Assembly: GCF_032854445.1 (NCBI RefSeq)
Contig: NC_088307.1
Coordinates: 21,760,001-21,824,000 of the forward strand
DNA from: Liolophura sinensis
Taxonomy: Eukaryota > Mollusca > Polyplacophora > Chitonida > Chitonidae
DNA: 64,000 nucleotides
Direction: 5' to 3'
Part shown: in pieces, positions 63,650 through 64,000 of the stretch
Layout: every line of letters starts with the position of its first letter
How positions within the stretch are numbered: the first letter of the stretch is position 1
Notes under the pieces: generated by a model
Told to the model about the DNA's origin: nothing
Databases searched by the model: none
The model's input: the letters and a program-made list of their open reading frames with translations, nothing else
Program-made: the position numbers and the translations under genes

Positions 63650-63960
63650 AAAACGACTTTTAACACAAACCATCACTAAGAACTGAGAAAGGACATATAA
63701 AGTAAGAAATTAGGACGGAACTATGCAAAGAGAGGCGGTCAACAGTTTTCAGTGATGTTGGAAAACCAGCATTCAAATCGTGCATCATGCTCGTTGTCGA
63801 AAATAAAATATGTATCTCAGTTGCGCTTTGATTGTAACTGCTCATATATCCAACATGGCGATCTACGTCAACACGATGAACGTACAGTCGCGAGCTCTGG
63901 GTTAGGCGAAATGAGACATAATGTAAGTAGATTGCAACAGATTCCGGGCGCTCTGTCCAT
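63650..63960 (+). repeat. Dispersed repeat family F, copy 2
   Basis: CTTTTAACACAAACCATCAC, GAAATTAGGACGGAACTATG, GCGGTCAACAGTTTTCAGTG and GATGTTGG match 17137-17260. Confidence 0.6.
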
Positions 63961-64000
63961 ATTTACTTACAAAGGCGTTAAACGCATTGTAAAACTTAAG

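Overview
The window reads as nuclear DNA of an invertebrate animal, most probably a mollusc. It is AT-rich and sparsely genic, with spliced genes using GT-AG introns. It is saturated with tRNA-derived SINEs whose bodies I recognise as a type common in gastropod and bivalve genomes (key string TTTACGCCGTACTCAAGAAT), along with MITEs and minisatellites. The species cannot be named from sequence alone. Most open frames above 60 codons lie inside repeats and are not genes. Two loci are convincing as genes.

Locus 1 (17.8-28.5 kb, + strand) is a tandem segmental duplication carrying two three-exon genes. Each has a TATA box, a short non-coding first exon, an exon for a 24-residue signal peptide, and an exon for a small mature peptide with 12 cysteines. 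Four of its Cys-Cys pairs are spaced as in galaxins. Promoter, signal exon, introns and 3' UTR are nearly identical between the copies, but about 19 of 64 residues encoded by the last exon differ, while every cysteine is kept. This is the pattern expected of a fast-evolving secreted peptide family, and it is the most interesting system here.

Locus 2 (30.9-38.4 kb, - strand) is a five-exon gene, assembled here from splice sites and phases, for a predicted 877-residue nuclear C2H2 zinc-finger protein. Its C-terminus carries an unrecognised module of about 65-70 residues in two tandem copies. Each copy is mainly encoded by one phase 1-to-0 exon.

Layout. 0-10 kb: tandem repeats (53-bp array, 22-bp minisatellite), a Tc1/mariner-like relic and SINEs. 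10.2-11.7 kb: a Gypsy-type LTR remnant nested inside a SINE. 12-17.7 kb: SINEs, MITEs, a foldback hairpin and a 38-bp array repeating the CRE octamer TGACGTCA. 17.8-28.5 kb: the galaxin-like pair. 28.5-38.4 kb: MITEs and the zinc-finger gene. 39-46 kb: minisatellites, SINEs and a few weak open frames. 46.3-51.3 kb: a 34-bp satellite between two direct copies of a SINE plus flank block. 51.5-64 kb: SINEs, MITEs and four more minisatellites.

Repeat names used below: SINE-A (body ends in TACGGCGTAAAACACCAATC, (AAAT)n tail), SINE-B (body with CTTGGCGCTCAGC, tail with AACGTNAAACCCCAAGCA), element D (TIR element with GCGCATGCGC ends), MITE-E (CACTAAAA...CTGTTA ends), MITE-G (about 570 bp with long inverted repeats), family R1 and family F (dispersed, unclassified). 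All gene models are from reading alone; no transcript or homology search was possible.
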